Shown: in pieces, positions 8,857 to 17,587 of the stretch | Layout of the letters: the number at the start of each line of letters is the position of its first letter | How positions within the stretch are numbered: the first letter of the stretch is position 1 | Assembly: GCF_008297975.1 (NCBI RefSeq) | Contig: NZ_VLNY01000008.1 | Span: 124,001-188,000 of the forward strand | From: Antrihabitans cavernicola | Lineage (GTDB): Bacteria; Actinomycetota; Actinomycetes; Mycobacteriales; Mycobacteriaceae | Reading direction: 5' to 3' | Length of the DNA: 64,000 nucleotides | Position numbers and translations under genes: made by a program | Notes under the pieces: generated by a model | The model's database searches: none | Seen by the model: the letters and a program-made list of their open reading frames with translations, nothing else | Told to the model about the DNA's origin: nothing

Positions 8857-9120
8857 TCAGCGGCTGCGTACGACCGCCTTGTAGAGCACCAACAAGATCA
8901 CCGCGCCGACGATCGCACCGAGGAAGGCGTGCTGCACCGGCGGATGAACGCTGAACTTGTGTGGCGCGAAGACCAGACTCCCCAGAGTGCCGCCGACGTA
9001 TCCGCCGACGACACCCAGCACGATCGTCCATATCCATCCGAAGTTCTCTTTGCCGGGCACCAATAGCCGGGCGATGGCTCCTGCGATGATGCCGATGACC
9101 AGCATCGAAATGATCCCCAT
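8857..9120 (-). CDS. GlsB/YeaQ/YmgE-family small membrane protein
   Basis: An 87-residue protein with three predicted membrane helices and the glycine-rich signature of the transglycosylase-associated/GlsB family (IIGIIAGAIARLLVPGKE, then GVVGGYVGGTLG). These proteins are typically induced under general stress. It lies 25 nt upstream of the SDR start on the same strand and could be co-transcribed with it. Confidence 0.9.
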   Translation of the reverse strand: MGIISMLVIGIIAGAIARLLVPGKENFGWIWTIVLGVVGGYVGGTLGSLVFAPHKFSVHPPVQHAFLGAIVGAVILLVLYKAVVRSR

Positions 9121-9181
9121 GACCTGATGATCCCTTCGTGTCGACGGTGTATGGATTCAGCGTAGGGCGTCGAAGGCCGAC

Positions 9182-9472
9182 TTAGGAGCTTCCGGTGAAG
9201 GGCATCGGTGCGGGTGGCGGTGGAGGCGGCAGCGGGTGGCAGCGAGGACGCCACCATTCGTGGCGCACCTGGCAGTGCCAGTAGTACCAGGCGTCGTAGC
9301 CGGCGAGGTGAGTCGTCGACCCGTCGAGCGGACTCACCGCGGACACGGACGGGGCCGCCACCGGATCAGCGGCTGCTGTGCCCGCTGCGACGACCGGTGC
9401 GGCGACGACCGCCGCGGCAAGGATCGTGCGTATCGCAATCCGCCGAATGGGTGTTCCAACATCAGGTTTCAT
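9182..9472 (-). CDS. Small secreted Trp/Pro-rich protein
   Basis: A 96-residue protein with a Sec signal peptide (RTILAAAVVAAPVVAAGTAAA, cleavage likely after about residue 35). The mature part is about 60 residues, with an aromatic cluster (YDAWYYWHC, HEWW), two Cys that could pair, and a proline-rich tail (PLPPPPPPAPMP). The start follows AGGAG-like bases upstream of 9472. No family is recognised. It is likely cell-wall or exported; function unknown. Confidence 0.68.
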   Translation of the reverse strand: MKPDVGTPIRRIAIRTILAAAVVAAPVVAAGTAAADPVAAPSVSAVSPLDGSTTHLAGYDAWYYWHCQVRHEWWRPRCHPLPPPPPPAPMPFTGSS

Positions 9473-9587
9473 TTCCTAGCTCCTTTCAGGGCTGATTCGA
9501 GTCAACTCCCACCGGTCAGCGTGCGGTAGTGGTCGGCGGCCATCTTCAGGCGATCTTCAGTCGTCGGCGACCGGCTACCATCGCCGC

Positions 9588-10502
9588 ATGGCCGACCCCT
9601 ATGCGCGCGTGTATTTCGGTGATCGTTTCGTCGACGCAGCCGAGGCAAATCTCGGCGTCGCAACGTCGGCAGTGCTCTACGGACTCAGCGTGTACACCGT
9701 CTTTCCTGTGCACGTGGACGGTGATCAGCGCACCGCGTTCCGCCTGGCCGATCACTTCCAGCGCATGATCGAATCGTGCAAGATCATCGGTCTCGATCAC
9801 TTCGCGCGCGAGTGGGACTTCGACAGGTTCGTCGAGGTCGCGCGGCAGCTGGTCGCGGAGAACGCCCCGACGTCCGATGTGTTCGTCCGCGCGACGGTGC
9901 ATGTGGATGCCTCCATCCCCGGCACCCGCGTGCGGGGGCTGCACACGACGGTCAGCATGTTCGTCTACGACGCCGTGCCGATCGTGCCGCAGGACGGCAT
10001 GCGGCTGAAGACCAGCACGTGGCGGCGCATCCCGGACGACGCGATTCCATCGCGCGCGAAGGTGAACGGGGCGTACGTCAACTCGGTGTTGGCTAAGCAG
10101 GACGCCATCGACAGCGGCTACGACGACTGCATCTTCCTCGACGGCAGCGGGCACGTCTGTGAACTGAGTGCCGCCAACATCTTCCTGGTTCGCAACGGCA
10201 CGCTGATCACCCCCGACGCGTCCTGCGACATCCTCGACGGGATCAACCGCCGCACCGTCCTGACGCTCGCCGAGGAAGACGGCATCCCGATCGATCAGCG
10301 GACGGTCGACCTCACCGAGCTCTACATCGCGGACGAAGTGTTCGTCACCGGCACCTCGGCAGGCGTCGCGCCGGTCACCGAGGTGGATGGTCGGCTGGTC
10401 GGCGACGGCGTTCCCGGTCCGATCGGCGATGGGTTGCGGAAGCGCCACGACGCTGCACTGCGCACCGACGACTTGCGGGGCTGGGTTACTCGGCTGGTCT
10501 AG
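9588..10502 (+). CDS. Class IV PLP aminotransferase (branched-chain type)
   Basis: A 304-residue fold-type IV PLP enzyme. The Schiff-base lysine is Lys158 in SRAKVNGAYVNSVLAK, matching the AKxxGxYxNSxLAK motif of IlvE-like enzymes, and ELSAANIF (192-199) is the cofactor-contact motif. Gln171-Asp172 and YDDCIFLD agree with the family. The main biosynthetic IlvE of actinobacteria is usually longer, so this may be a paralogue with D-amino acid or other specificity. It stands alone, with a hairpin following its stop. Confidence 0.9.
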   Translation: MADPYARVYFGDRFVDAAEANLGVATSAVLYGLSVYTVFPVHVDGDQRTAFRLADHFQRMIESCKIIGLDHFAREWDFDRFVEVARQLVAENAPTSDVFVRATVHVDASIPGTRVRGLHTTVSMFVYDAVPIVPQDGMRLKTSTWRRIPDDAIPSRAKVNGAYVNSVLAKQDAIDSGYDDCIFLDGSGHVCELSAANIFLVRNGTLITPDASCDILDGINRRTVLTLAEEDGIPIDQRTVDLTELYIADEVFVTGTSAGVAPVTEVDGRLVGDGVPGPIGDGLRKRHDAALRTDDLRGWVTRLV

Positions 10503-10514
10503 CCCTTCGATCGA

Positions 10515-10565
10515 GCCGAATTGCGTCGCGCGGGCGCAATTGTGGTCGCAGCGCGCAAATTCGGC
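10515..10565. terminator. Hairpin after the aminotransferase gene
   Basis: GCCGAATT at 10515-10522 and AATTCGGC at 10558-10565 are exact complements. The loop holds further GC complementarity (GCGTCGCGCG with CAGCGCGC). It begins 12 nt after the aminotransferase stop and lacks a T-run, as is common for high-GC actinobacteria. Confidence 0.45.
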
Positions 10566-10619
10566 CGCAGCGCAGAGATAGACCGTCCCCATGCCTGCTG
10601 CGAAACCTAGACTTGCCAC

Positions 10620-11459
10620 ATGATTCTGGTGACGGGTGCGACCGGTCAGGCGGGCGGTGCGGTGGTGCGGGGGCTCCTCGACCGCGGGCTGGAAGTTCGG
10701 GCGGTGGCGTCGGCCCGTAGTGCCGCGAAGGTGGACCCGCGCGCCGAGGTAGCGGTAGCCGACCTCGGTGACGCCGACAGCGTGCAGGCATGCCTCGACG
10801 GTGTCACCGCCGCGTTCCTGCACAGCGGCTACGCCGGGATCGACGAATCCCAGGCCGCGATGCGTGAGCGCGGTGTGCAGCGTGTCGTGCTGCTCTCGTC
10901 GTCGGCCGTGCCGTCCGGCGATCTGACCAATGCCGTTGGGGCATATCACATCCGATCCGAACAGGCCGTCCGCGACCACGGTCCGAGCTGGACGTTTCTG
11001 CGGCCCTACAGCCTGATGAGCAACACGCTGCGGTGGCTCGACCAGTTGGCGGACGGCGAGATCGTTCGGCTCCCCTTCCCCGACGTTGCCGTTGCAACGC
11101 TGCACCCGGACGATCTCGCTGCCGTTGCCGCGGTGTGCCTGACGAGCGACGACCACACCGGCCGCGCGTACCCGGTGTCCGGACCGGCGGCGTTACGGCC
11201 GGCCGAGCAGGTAGAGATCGTGGCCGCCGCGACGGGACGTGCCATGCGTTTCGACGGTATCCCCGACGATCAAGCACGCGCCCAACTCGGCAAATCCATG
11301 CCGCCGCAGTACGTCGACGCGTTCTACCGCCTGTTCGTCGAGGGAGACGCGGACGAGACGACGGTCGTGCCGACGGTGCGCGAGCTCACCGGTGCCGAGC
11401 CGCGCACGCTCGCGGACTGGGCGACCACGCATGCGTCGGCGTTCGCCCTACCCAGCTGA
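10620..11459 (+). CDS. NmrA-like NAD(P)-binding protein
   Basis: A 279-residue atypical SDR. The glycine motif TGATGQAG is at residues 5-12, right at the N-terminus as in NmrA/QOR2-type proteins. There is no complete YxxxK dyad in the usual place, and VVLLSSSAV, SWTFLRPYSLMSN and HPDDLAAVAA match the NmrA family. Members act as NAD(P)H-dependent quinone reductases or redox sensors. It is a single gene; its end overlaps the convergent AhpD-like gene by 12 nt. Confidence 0.87.
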   Translation: MILVTGATGQAGGAVVRGLLDRGLEVRAVASARSAAKVDPRAEVAVADLGDADSVQACLDGVTAAFLHSGYAGIDESQAAMRERGVQRVVLLSSSAVPSGDLTNAVGAYHIRSEQAVRDHGPSWTFLRPYSLMSNTLRWLDQLADGEIVRLPFPDVAVATLHPDDLAAVAAVCLTSDDHTGRAYPVSGPAALRPAEQVEIVAAATGRAMRFDGIPDDQARAQLGKSMPPQYVDAFYRLFVEGDADETTVVPTVRELTGAEPRTLADWATTHASAFALPS

Positions 11460-11930
11460 CTGCGCCCTGATCGGATGGCGGCTCAGAATCGATACCCGAT
11501 TGAATGCGTTGATGGTCACGGCAGCCCAAATGGCAACCGACAGTTGATCTTCGGTCAGATCCTTCGCGGCCGTGCTGTACGCGTCGTCGTCGATGTGTTC
11601 GCCGTCGACGGTGGTGACGGCTTCGGCGAGCACCAGCGCGGCCCGCTCGTCGGCGTCGAACAGCGTGGTCTCGCGCCAGGCCGGTAGCACCATCAGCCGC
11701 TGCATGGTGTCGCCCGCCTCCAATGCCCGCTGGCTGTGCAGGTTCAGGCAGAATACGCACCGGTTGATCTGGGACACCCGAACGTTGATGAGCTCCAACA
11801 GGATTCGGCTCAGCCCTGCGTCGTCGGCGGCCGAACGTACCGCGACGGCTACCGAATTCATCGCCTTGTAGACGTCCGGGGTCTGCTTGTCGATGAAGAT
11901 TCGTCGGGCGTCGAGCTGCTGCTGCTCCAT
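11448..11930 (-). CDS. AhpD-like carboxymuconolactone decarboxylase family protein
   Basis: A 160-residue all-helical protein with the AhpD-type redox motif CVFCLNLH: Cys58, Cys61 and His65. The family includes alkylhydroperoxidases and gamma-carboxymuconolactone decarboxylases; the CxxC-His arrangement favours a peroxidase or disulfide-reductase activity. ATG 11930 is chosen because the sequence from MEQQQLDARR aligns with the family start. It is divergent from the FAD monooxygenase (85 bp between the starts). Confidence 0.9.
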   Translation of the reverse strand: MEQQQLDARRIFIDKQTPDVYKAMNSVAVAVRSAADDAGLSRILLELINVRVSQINRCVFCLNLHSQRALEAGDTMQRLMVLPAWRETTLFDADERAALVLAEAVTTVDGEHIDDDAYSTAAKDLTEDQLSVAIWAAVTINAFNRVSILSRHPIRAQSAG

Positions 11931-12015
11931 CGGTAAGACCCTAGGCCATCTGCGCGTTGGTGATCTTGGCCGTACGATCCGGACAGTCGATCGAGTCGAG
12001 TGAGCAGGGGACACA

Positions 12016-13209
12016 GTGAGCGGTACCAAAGTATTGGTGGCGGGCGCGAGCATCGCGGGACCGGCGTTGGCGCACTGGCTCGATCGCCGCGGGGCCGAGG
12101 TGACCGTGGTGGAGCGGACTCCCGGATTGCGTCCCGGTGGGCAGGCGGTGGACGCGCGCGGTATAGCCAAAGAGGCCATCGTCCGGATGGGGCTGGACGC
12201 GCAGGTGCGCGCGGCTCGCACCGACACGGCAGGTGCGTACAACGTCGACGCCGACGGGAACGTGCTCGAGACATTCCGCGCCGACGACGACGGTGGCGAC
12301 GGCTACATCTCGGAGATCGAGATCTTGCGCGGAGACTTGTCCCGCGTGTTGCACGACGACACCAGAGACGGCGTCGAATACGTCTTCGGCGATCGGATCG
12401 TCGAACTCACCCAGGATGCCGATGGCGTCGACGTGGTCTTCGACGGCGGCGACCGCAGGCGCTTCGATCTGGTGATCGGGGCCGACGGGCTGCACTCGGC
12501 AACGCGAGCGATGGTCTTCGGGCCGCGGGAGCAGTTCATTCGCCACCTGGGAATGGTGCTGGCTTTCTACACCGTGCCCAACGAGTTCGGGGTGGACCGT
12601 TGGCTGCTCGACTACCAGGAGGCCGGGCGCTCGGCCGGTCTGCGGCCCATCGGGGACGACGCCAAAGCAATGGCTATGTTGTCTTTCCCCGCAGCCGACT
12701 TCGAGGTCGACTACCGCGATATCGAGGCCCAGAAGCGCCTGCTGCGTGAGCAGATGGCCGACTTCGGCTGGTTGACCCCGCGCATCCTTGCGCACCTCGA
12801 CGACGCCCCCGATTTCTACCTCGACCAGGTGGCCCAGGTGGTGATGGACCGCTGGTCGAGCGGGCGTGTCGGTCTGATCGGAGATGCCGCGTTCAGTGCG
12901 TCGCCGATGTCCGGCGCGGGTACCGGATTGGCCCTCGTCGGCGCATACCTGCTGGCAGGCGAGCTGGCCGCTGCCAACTGGGACCCGGAGGTCGGGTTCG
13001 CCGCCTACGAGGCGCAGATGCGCCCGTACGTCGAGGCAAATCAGGAGATCGGCCGGTTGCACGTGCACAGCCGTGAGGCCTCCGAACCGGACGCCGAACC
13101 GACCGTCGATTTCGAGAGCCCCTATTTCACCGAACTGATCGGCCGCGCGATCAACGGAGTCGAGTTGCCCGACTATGCAGGGGTGCCCGATTCCCGGTCG
13201 AGGGTCTAG
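12016..13209 (+). CDS. FAD-dependent monooxygenase (PHBH/TetX-like)
   Basis: A 397-residue class A flavoprotein monooxygenase. Present are the FAD Rossmann motif (VAGASIAGPALAHWL, residues 7-21) followed by an acidic strand end, the DG motif region (VIGADGLHSATR) and the FAD ribityl motif GDAAFSASPMSGAGTG with GD at about 289-290. The GASIAG variant is typical of TetX-like and rebeccamycin-type hydroxylases. It begins with GTG. Substrate is unknown; aromatic or polyketide hydroxylation is typical of the family. Confidence 0.92.
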   Translation: MSGTKVLVAGASIAGPALAHWLDRRGAEVTVVERTPGLRPGGQAVDARGIAKEAIVRMGLDAQVRAARTDTAGAYNVDADGNVLETFRADDDGGDGYISEIEILRGDLSRVLHDDTRDGVEYVFGDRIVELTQDADGVDVVFDGGDRRRFDLVIGADGLHSATRAMVFGPREQFIRHLGMVLAFYTVPNEFGVDRWLLDYQEAGRSAGLRPIGDDAKAMAMLSFPAADFEVDYRDIEAQKRLLREQMADFGWLTPRILAHLDDAPDFYLDQVAQVVMDRWSSGRVGLIGDAAFSASPMSGAGTGLALVGAYLLAGELAAANWDPEVGFAAYEAQMRPYVEANQEIGRLHVHSREASEPDAEPTVDFESPYFTELIGRAINGVELPDYAGVPDSRSRV

Positions 13210-13282
13210 CCCAGATCCAGTTCCGGTTTAGTGCAGGGCGTCCCCGCGGGGACGTGAGTGTGTCGGACCCCGTCGATATGAT

Positions 13283-13298
13283 TCGAACAATCATTCGA
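13283..13298. promoter_or_regulatory. LexA/SOS-box-like palindrome
   Basis: TCGAAC-AATC-ATTCGA matches the actinobacterial LexA box (TCGAAC-N4-GTTCGA) with one mismatch. It lies 17 nt before the GTG start of the 13E12-type HNH gene. In M. tuberculosis several 13E12 genes are known LexA targets, which supports the call. Confidence 0.65.
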
Positions 13299-13314
13299 TA
13301 GTCGGGGGGCGATT

Positions 13315-14588
13315 GTGGGTAACGAATCCGAGAGCAGTGAAGTGCAGAGCAGTGAACTCGGGTCCAGCGCGGTCGAGCGAGCAGCGCTCGAGGCGATGGA
13401 AGTGGAGATCTGTTCGCTGGCGGGCCAGATCGCGGCGGCGACTGCACGATTTCTGCAGGTGCTTGCGAAGTTCGACGAACTGGGCGGGTGGGCAGGCCCA
13501 GGGATACATTCGTGCGCGCATTGGTTGTCGTGGAAATGCGGGATGAGTCTGCACACCGGCCGCGAGCACGTCCGTGTCGCGCGGGCGCTGAAGCCGCTAC
13601 CCGTTGTGCGGTCAGCGTTCGAGAAGGGCCGTGTGTCGTATTCGAAGGTCCGCTCACTGACTCGGGTGGCAACGCCCGAGAACGAGCAGCGGCTCGTCGA
13701 TATTGCCTTGACGGCGCCCGCCGCTCACCTGGATCGGCTCGTCGCCGGGATGAAGAAGGTCACGAGCGAACCGGCGCCGAAGGAGTCGCGATTCGTGGTG
13801 CGTTGGCGGTGGGACGTGGCGACTGGGGACTTCGTCTTGTCCGGTCGACTGTCTGCGCAGGACGGCGCACTGCTGCTTGCAGGCTTGGAACGTGCTGAAC
13901 GGGAACGCAATCGAACCATCGCCGATGGTGCGGACAACGAGGTTCCACGTCCCCTCGGGGACGTCGGCCCCGCGATGGTCGCCATGGCCGAGATAGCCAA
14001 CGGCGCCGAGTCGCCAGTCGTCGGTAGGCCCTCGGAGGTGATCTTCCTGCACGAGGACGGCGCGACTCGCGTGCACCAAGGGCCCGCTCTCGAGGACGCC
14101 GGTGCGGCCGAAACGTTGTGCGATACGCAGGTGCGCCGGGGTAAGACCAGGAAGGGCGCTGTCCTCGACTTCGGACGCACGCGGCGCATCACTACTCCGA
14201 AGCAGATGTTGGCCTTGATCACGCGGGACAAATGCTGTCGGACGCCGGATGCGGGCGAACGAGGTTCCTGCATGCCCATCACGTCAAGTTCTGGGGTGCC
14301 GGCGGGAAGACGGATCTGGACAACTTGATCTTGCTCTGCGGAACGTGTCATCGGGCCCTGCACAAGGGCTGGTTTCGCGTCGTCGCGCTGGGGGATCAGC
14401 AATTCGAGTTCCGAGACTCGCGCGACAGGGTGATGGAGCCTGCACCGTCGATACATGGGCGCGCGGACAAGATGTGGGATCCGCTGATCGCGCCGAACGC
14501 CATAGTGCCGGGATGGGACGGCGACCCACTCCGCACCGAGTACGCGGTATCGCTCCTGCTCGACGAGAGCCACCGAACGGCCGCGTGA
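13315..14588 (+). pseudogene. DUF222/13E12-repeat HNH endonuclease, frameshifted in the HNH motif
   Basis: The N-terminal DUF222 domain (residues about 20-280 from GTG 13315) is intact, but the frame runs off at 14328 after DKCCRTPD. The rest of the HNH domain is in another frame from about 14250 to TGA 14588: CGRTRFLHAHHVKFW, then LDNLILLCGTCHRALHKG, with the HH, N and H of the nuclease. One missing base at about 14248-14249 (CCG GA. TGC) restores CCRTPxCGRTRF and the whole protein, about 424 residues. No slippery heptamer is seen, so a programmed shift is unlikely. It is either a decayed gene or a sequencing error. The family is multicopy in Rhodococcus, Gordonia and mycobacteria and includes phage attachment sites in M. 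tuberculosis. Confidence 0.85.
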
Positions 14589-14720
14589 CCGAACTGGCCG
14601 GCCCCGAGCAGCGAACGGCGCTGATGGCGTTGGTGCGAGCTCCGCGCCAGGCGACTGGTCGACGCACTCGGTAGCGATGCTAAATTCGGACAGCGCATCG
14701 CGCCGGTCCTTAGGGGGAAC

Positions 14721-16187
14721 ATGTCGAAACAGCTTGTTGCCGCTGTTGCCGCGGTCCTGATAGGCGCATCCGTCGTGGTGTTCTCCGACGGTGCCGACGC
14801 AGGTGCGGCGCCCAACGCCCCTGCTCCCGTCGCCGGCACCGGCCCCTGTTCGACCGAGCCTGCGCCGACGCACGAAGGTCTGGCCCCGAAGACACCCGAG
14901 TTCTCGGTTCCCTATCCGGCCATCACCGTGGTTCCGAATCCGCCACCCGCGCCGCCGGCACCGGTGCGGACCACGCAGAAGCTGCCCGACAATCCGTGCT
15001 CGGATCCGTGCCCCGACCTCACCGACGAGCAGCCGAGCGGTGGCAGCGGATCGTCGAGCGTGCTGCCGAAGCTGATCATCCGGCCGCAGCCGTTCTACTT
15101 CGGCATCCCCGTCCCAGGGCAGAATCCAGCCCCGACGCCGCCCAAGCCGCAGGCGGTCAATCCGCCGATCGAGCCTGCGCCGGTATCGGCGAAGCACGCG
15201 ACGCCGAACGTCAGCAACGTCACCGAGGTGTCCAAGCAGACCGGTGCACATTCGATCAACCGGACCGACAAGCGGTGGCAGGTGCAAGGCACCGATCTGG
15301 GCATCATGTGGGAAAGCGCGCCGGGCGAGATCGCGACCGCGTTCGGCGACACGATTGGCAAGAACCTGCATCCGCCGGGCGGCATGGGCGACGACTGGCG
15401 CAGCAACGTCCTCGCATTCAGTACCGACAAGAACCTGGCCGACGGCACCACCTACGACAGCATGGTGCAGGACAGTCGTTGCCACGCAGCGGAATTGCTG
15501 AGCAGCCAGAAGCTGGACAACATCGAGATCACCACGATCCCCACCTCCGGCTTCGCGATCGGCAAGCGTCAGTACATGAGCTACATGTCGATCAGGACGT
15601 GGAACAGCGTGCCCGGCACCTGGTTCACCAACTACGGCGGCATCGCATACTCCGACGATCACGGCCAGACATGGACCAAGGATCCGAATGCCAAATGGGA
15701 CAACATCTTCGGACTCGCCAACTTCCAGGTGACGGCGATGGTTCCGCAGGGCGACTACGTCTACATGTTCGGTACCCGCAACACACGGCTCGGTGACATC
15801 GGTCTTGCACGCGTTCCGAAAGACAAGGTGCTCAACAAGACCGCGTACCAGTACTGGGCGAACGGCAGTTGGACGGCTGTCGGTGGCGAGGGCTCCGCAT
15901 CACCTATCGTTCCGGGCACCGCCGCCGAACTGTCGGTCCGGTACAACGCCGATCGCAAGGTCTGGCAGATGAGCTACCTGGACACCACCAAGGCGGCAAT
16001 CGTTCTCCGCGAATCGGATTCGCCGCAGGGTGTGTGGTCCGAGGGCGCGCCGCTGGTGGGTGTCGACAAGTACCCGGAGCTCTACGGCGGCTTCATGCAT
16101 CCGTGGTCGACGGGTGACGACCTGTACTTCAACATCAGTACGTGGTCCGACTACAACGTCTATCAGATGCACGCGAAGGTCAACTGA
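14721..16187 (+). CDS. Secreted DUF4185-domain protein (possible endo-D-arabinanase)
   Basis: A 488-residue exported protein: Sec signal peptide (residues 1 to about 30, VAAVAAVLIGASVVVFSDGA), a long Pro-rich linker (about 30-165) and a C-terminal DUF4185 beta-propeller-like domain (about 170-488) with WQVQGTDLGIMWE, AFGDTIGKN, YGGIAYSDDHGQTWTKD and YGGFMHPWSTGDDLYF. Members of this family were reported as endo-D-arabinofuranases (GH183) cutting arabinogalactan and lipoarabinomannan, which fits a mycolic-acid bacterium. Activity here is inference. A likely extended -10 (TGCTAAATT) lies near 14678-14686. Its end overlaps the convergent FAD gene by 8 nt. Confidence 0.8.
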   Translation: MSKQLVAAVAAVLIGASVVVFSDGADAGAAPNAPAPVAGTGPCSTEPAPTHEGLAPKTPEFSVPYPAITVVPNPPPAPPAPVRTTQKLPDNPCSDPCPDLTDEQPSGGSGSSSVLPKLIIRPQPFYFGIPVPGQNPAPTPPKPQAVNPPIEPAPVSAKHATPNVSNVTEVSKQTGAHSINRTDKRWQVQGTDLGIMWESAPGEIATAFGDTIGKNLHPPGGMGDDWRSNVLAFSTDKNLADGTTYDSMVQDSRCHAAELLSSQKLDNIEITTIPTSGFAIGKRQYMSYMSIRTWNSVPGTWFTNYGGIAYSDDHGQTWTKDPNAKWDNIFGLANFQVTAMVPQGDYVYMFGTRNTRLGDIGLARVPKDKVLNKTAYQYWANGSWTAVGGEGSASPIVPGTAAELSVRYNADRKVWQMSYLDTTKAAIVLRESDSPQGVWSEGAPLVGVDKYPELYGGFMHPWSTGDDLYFNISTWSDYNVYQMHAKVN

Positions 16188-17517
16188 CGTTCTGGTTGAG
16201 CCGGAACATGTTCGACGGGTCGTAAGCGGACTTCAGTTCGACCAGCCGGTCGTAGTCGTCGTAGGCGTCGTCGATCGGATCCTTGACGGGGTCGCCACGG
16301 TAGACGAAGTTGATGTTGCGCCCGAGCGTCCACGGCGCGAGCGCGGTGAACAAGGAGCGATGCAAGGCGCGTGCCTCGTCGATGTCGTCGTCGACCATCG
16401 AGATGACCCGCACGACGAACTCGGCATCGCGATGACCGACTGCACTGGGCGCCTGCGGTTTCCGTGCCATCGCTCCGCCCAGGTGACGGATCTCGACCAC
16501 GCAGTCGATCGGTGCTTCGGGCCCGACGATCTCGAACACATCCGCGATGGCCGCGGGATCGAGTTCGCGCAGCATCGCGTTGTTGCCGGTGTAGGAATGC
16601 GGAAACGGCGGATCGCTGTAGATGGAACCGCAATCGGTGTAAGGCATTTCGGCGAGAGTATCGAGCAATATCGGCCCGACCTCGCGGAGCGGGCGCACCA
16701 ATTGCTCGCCCTCGGCCGCCGATCCCGTGTACGCAATCCGCACGTGCGCAACGTATTTGCCACGGATCGGCTCGGGAAATGCCGGAATGTCAGGAATGGG
16801 AATCAGCGCGACTGCCGAGGTGAGCTCGTCCGGCACCGTCGCGGTCCAGGTGCGATAGGTCTCGAGCAGCTCGGGAATCAGGTCGATGTCGAAGTACAGT
16901 CCGCCGCCGTAAAGCCTTGTGATTTCGAGTAACTCGATCTCGATCGCGGTGACGATGCCGAAGTTGTCGCGCCCACCCCGTAGCGCCCAGAACAGGTCGG
17001 GATCGCTTTCGGCCGTGACGTGGTGGAATTCGCCGTCGGCGGTCACCACATCGATGCTGCGCACCAGATCGCATGCGTAGCCGAACTCGCGCGACAGAAT
17101 CCCGAAGCCGCCGCCGAGCGTGTAGCCGACGACGCCGACGCCCGGAGCGCTGCCGGACAACGGTGCCAAACCATGTTCCGCGGCGGCCGTGATGACGTCT
17201 TTCCACAGGGCGCCCGCACCGGCCGTGACCGTGCGCGTTGTGGGGTCGATGCGCACGTCGGCCATCGCGCCGGTGGCGATGAGCACCCCACCGTCCGCCG
17301 CCGTCGCCAAGCCGTGGCCGCTGGATTGGACGGCGACAGGAAGGCCGTCGGCGGCGGCGAATCGAACCGCCGACTGAACATCGGTGCTGTTGCGTGCTTC
17401 GACGATCACGTCCGGTCGATGCGGCCTGTACGTCTGGAATCCAGTACGGACGGCGTCGTAGCGATCGTCGTCGGGCGTGAGGACGGGAAGGTCGAGGTCT
17501 TTCGTTGCTGCGGTCAT
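16180..17517 (-). CDS. FAD-linked oxidase, berberine-bridge type
   Basis: A 445-residue PCMH-fold flavoprotein. His68 in QSSGHGLA is the usual attachment residue for covalent 8-alpha-histidyl FAD. The GYTLGGGFG loop has Thr where bicovalent enzymes have Cys, so single attachment is likely. The C-terminal BBE segment (LKSAYDPSNMFRLNQNV) is complete. Such oxidases act on sugars, alcohols or alkaloid-like compounds. It is divergent from a LysR regulator with a 70-bp shared promoter holding nested dyads, so it is the probable target of that regulator. Confidence 0.92.
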   Translation of the reverse strand: MTAATKDLDLPVLTPDDDRYDAVRTGFQTYRPHRPDVIVEARNSTDVQSAVRFAAADGLPVAVQSSGHGLATAADGGVLIATGAMADVRIDPTTRTVTAGAGALWKDVITAAAEHGLAPLSGSAPGVGVVGYTLGGGFGILSREFGYACDLVRSIDVVTADGEFHHVTAESDPDLFWALRGGRDNFGIVTAIEIELLEITRLYGGGLYFDIDLIPELLETYRTWTATVPDELTSAVALIPIPDIPAFPEPIRGKYVAHVRIAYTGSAAEGEQLVRPLREVGPILLDTLAEMPYTDCGSIYSDPPFPHSYTGNNAMLRELDPAAIADVFEIVGPEAPIDCVVEIRHLGGAMARKPQAPSAVGHRDAEFVVRVISMVDDDIDEARALHRSLFTALAPWTLGRNINFVYRGDPVKDPIDDAYDDYDRLVELKSAYDPSNMFRLNQNVS

Positions 17518-17542
17518 GTTTCGAGCTTTGCCTTCATCAACT

Positions 17543-17575
17543 TAGAAGTCCAAGTAATACTTGGTCTTACTTCTA
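17543..17575. promoter_or_regulatory. Nested inverted repeats between the FAD oxidase and LysR genes
   Basis: An inner palindrome CCAAGT-AAT-ACTTGG (17550-17564) sits within an outer pair TAGAAGT (17543-17549) and ACTTCTA (17569-17575). It lies midway between the divergent starts at 17517 and 17588, the usual place for LysR recognition and activation sites. Confidence 0.6.
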
Positions 17576-17587
17576 TACGATGTAGTT

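Noticed and set aside
12016-13068. Long minus-strand and alternative plus-strand frames over the FAD monooxygenase
   Set aside because: All are Arg/His-rich shadows; only the frame with GASIAG and GDAAFSASP motifs is a gene.
14233-14260. Programmed frameshift in the HNH gene
   Set aside because: No X-XXY-YYZ slippery heptamer or obvious downstream pseudoknot; a one-base loss is the simpler explanation.
13725-15662. 645-codon minus-strand frame across the HNH and DUF4185 genes
   Set aside because: It covers two recognised plus-strand genes, has no domain or plausible start, and is explained by GC bias.
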